This document shows, piece after piece, positions 62,901 to 64,000 of a stretch of DNA of 64,000 bases (position 1 is its first letter; every line of letters begins with the position of its first letter). Made by a program: the position numbers and the translations under genes. Origin of the DNA: Phoronis ovalis. Its lineage: Eukaryota; Phoronida; Phoronidae. The DNA is taken from the NCBI GenBank assembly GCA_028565635.1, contig JAOXYB010058055.1:1-64000 (forward strand), written 5' to 3'. The notes below the pieces were generated by a model that saw only the letters and a list, made by a program, of their open reading frames with translations, was not told the DNA's origin and did no database searches.

Positions 62901-64000
62901 TCAGTTTAATTTAATGGCAGTATGAATATGTAGAAATATTATTTTTTAGACCTGGTTTGAACCTGCTTATATAAAACATTAATTTCAAATTTTATTCAGA
63001 CAAACCTGTAGTCAGCAAGTGTTTTTCGTGTGAATTAACAAATATTTTGGGATGTAGATGTGTTAGCCAGTGTGTCACTTAGTTATGTATATATGACGCA
63101 TTTTCTGAGGTTTTTGCTGCCACATTCGGAGATAGATTGCTGTGCATCCCTGTTAATCCATTTCTCTCCGCCCTTCACATGTTTCACTTGCTATGCACAA
63201 ATAAAACTTTTCCAACTGGAATCACAAATTAGTTGAATGTAAGCATAAATTTACCAGATTGTAAATAATTCTTTGAAGTCATTAATTGCTCATCATACGC
63301 TATTCCTGATTTCAAAACATTGGAAATTTCAAAGTTTGTTTATTTGGCAAAATGTACAAAAATACGTACCTTTATAAAAATAAAGCTTGTGTTAGACTTC
63401 ACTAGGGGGGTGAAGAATGTTCATGTTCTTTTAAAATTCAGTTAGAGTCTGACAGATTTTATTCTTTAATTATTTGACATCAATAAAACAGTCTGTCACT
63501 TACAATAATCATTCAAACTGAATAGTAAAATTTACAACTGACAAATTTTATTTATGTTTTGGTGTGAATTATCTACTAGTATCCCTCCTATTTTTATCAT
63601 TTAGACTATAATCAGTTAGTACTTTGAGCAGATTTTATGTCTATATTACAGTGTAATATTGATAGTCCGTCACAAATCAATCAGTTCAAACAAGCTGTTT
63701 TATAGCCAAAAGATTGACTAAGACCACAAACCCCATAAGTCACTCAGACTAATCAGCTTACACAATCCATAACCTCACGTCTACACCTATATTTACATAA
63801 AATAAACATAAGTTCATGTCTAAACAATACAGGTGAGCTAAAATAGTAGTAGTTTTTAACCTGAATTAATAATGAATCCCTGAAGGTGTGCTAGCTGCAT
63901 AATGAGATCTGTGTAGTGGGCTAGTGTGCTTAATACAGTTATTCTTATATTCCAGATTTGTTTGGGGCCGAGTTTGTTCTTGATTAAAATACTTTCATAT
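59946..64000 (+). other. Intron 6 of Meis (continues past the window)
   Basis: The 4 kb after the last visible exon (donor CAG|GTAAGC) shows no homeodomain exon or other coding exon. It is AT-rich, and the open frames at 61094-61357 and 62239-62454 look like chance. Meis introns often hold conserved enhancers, but none can be picked out by eye. Confidence 0.6.

Noticed and set aside
1-64000. CRISPR arrays, operons, phage or bacterial elements, tRNA or rRNA genes
   Set aside because: The window is spliced animal DNA. No repeat-spacer array was seen, and no convincing tRNA A/B box pair or rRNA segment was noticed by eye.

Overview
This is animal nuclear DNA: AT-rich (about one third GC by eye), with many short exons, GT-AG introns, AATAAA poly(A) signals and Kozak-like starts. 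The gene set is TMEM179, a protein bark beetle homologue, ETAA1, CDIN1, a CXorf65/C22orf15-like gene and Meis, alongside lineage-specific secreted and thrombospondin-repeat genes. This fits a lophotrochozoan invertebrate, most likely a mollusc such as a bivalve. The species call is inference. I rebuilt the gene models by hand from splice sites and reading phase.

Layout, left to right. (1) 1-1170: a GC-richer edge with a TCTCGCGAGA motif, and two phase-compatible minus-strand exons of an unrecognised gene. (2) 1397-3779 (+): TMEM179, 4 exons. (3) 5478-6786 (+): an unrecognised two-exon, 295-residue low-complexity protein. (4) 7809-10943 (+): a CCP plus thrombospondin type-1 protein. A separate last exon completes its final repeat and adds a probable GPI-anchor signal. 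(5) 13002-11923 (-): a small secreted six-cysteine peptide with its own TATA box. (6) 16112-36277 (+): a complete 19-exon bark beetle/Anakonda homologue of 2910 residues. (7) 43537-38098 (-): ETAA1, 7 exons, 722 residues. (8) 43940-48142 (+): CDIN1, 11 exons, 279 residues, head-to-head with ETAA1 and containing a U12-type intron. (9) 52910-50206 (-): a CXorf65/C22orf15-like gene, 153 residues, tail-to-tail with CDIN1. (10) 55200 onward (+): the first six coding exons of Meis (228 codons). Its homeodomain exons lie beyond the right edge.

The neighbours do not form one pathway. ETAA1 (ATR activation at RPA-coated DNA) and CDIN1 (a PD-(D/E)xK nuclease) are both genome-maintenance or nuclear proteins and probably share a roughly 400 bp bidirectional promoter. 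The Meis upstream region holds an exact PBX-MEIS composite site and further MEIS half-sites, which suggests autoregulation. Bark, the TSP1 protein and TMEM179 are surface or membrane proteins.

The least explained signal is a set of very short (35-39 bp) near-perfect palindromes beginning CTRGGA. Three of them are flanked by 7-8 bp direct repeats (15489-15536, 43363-43413, 52367-52419). They look like a tiny palindromic insertion family that standard annotation would miss.
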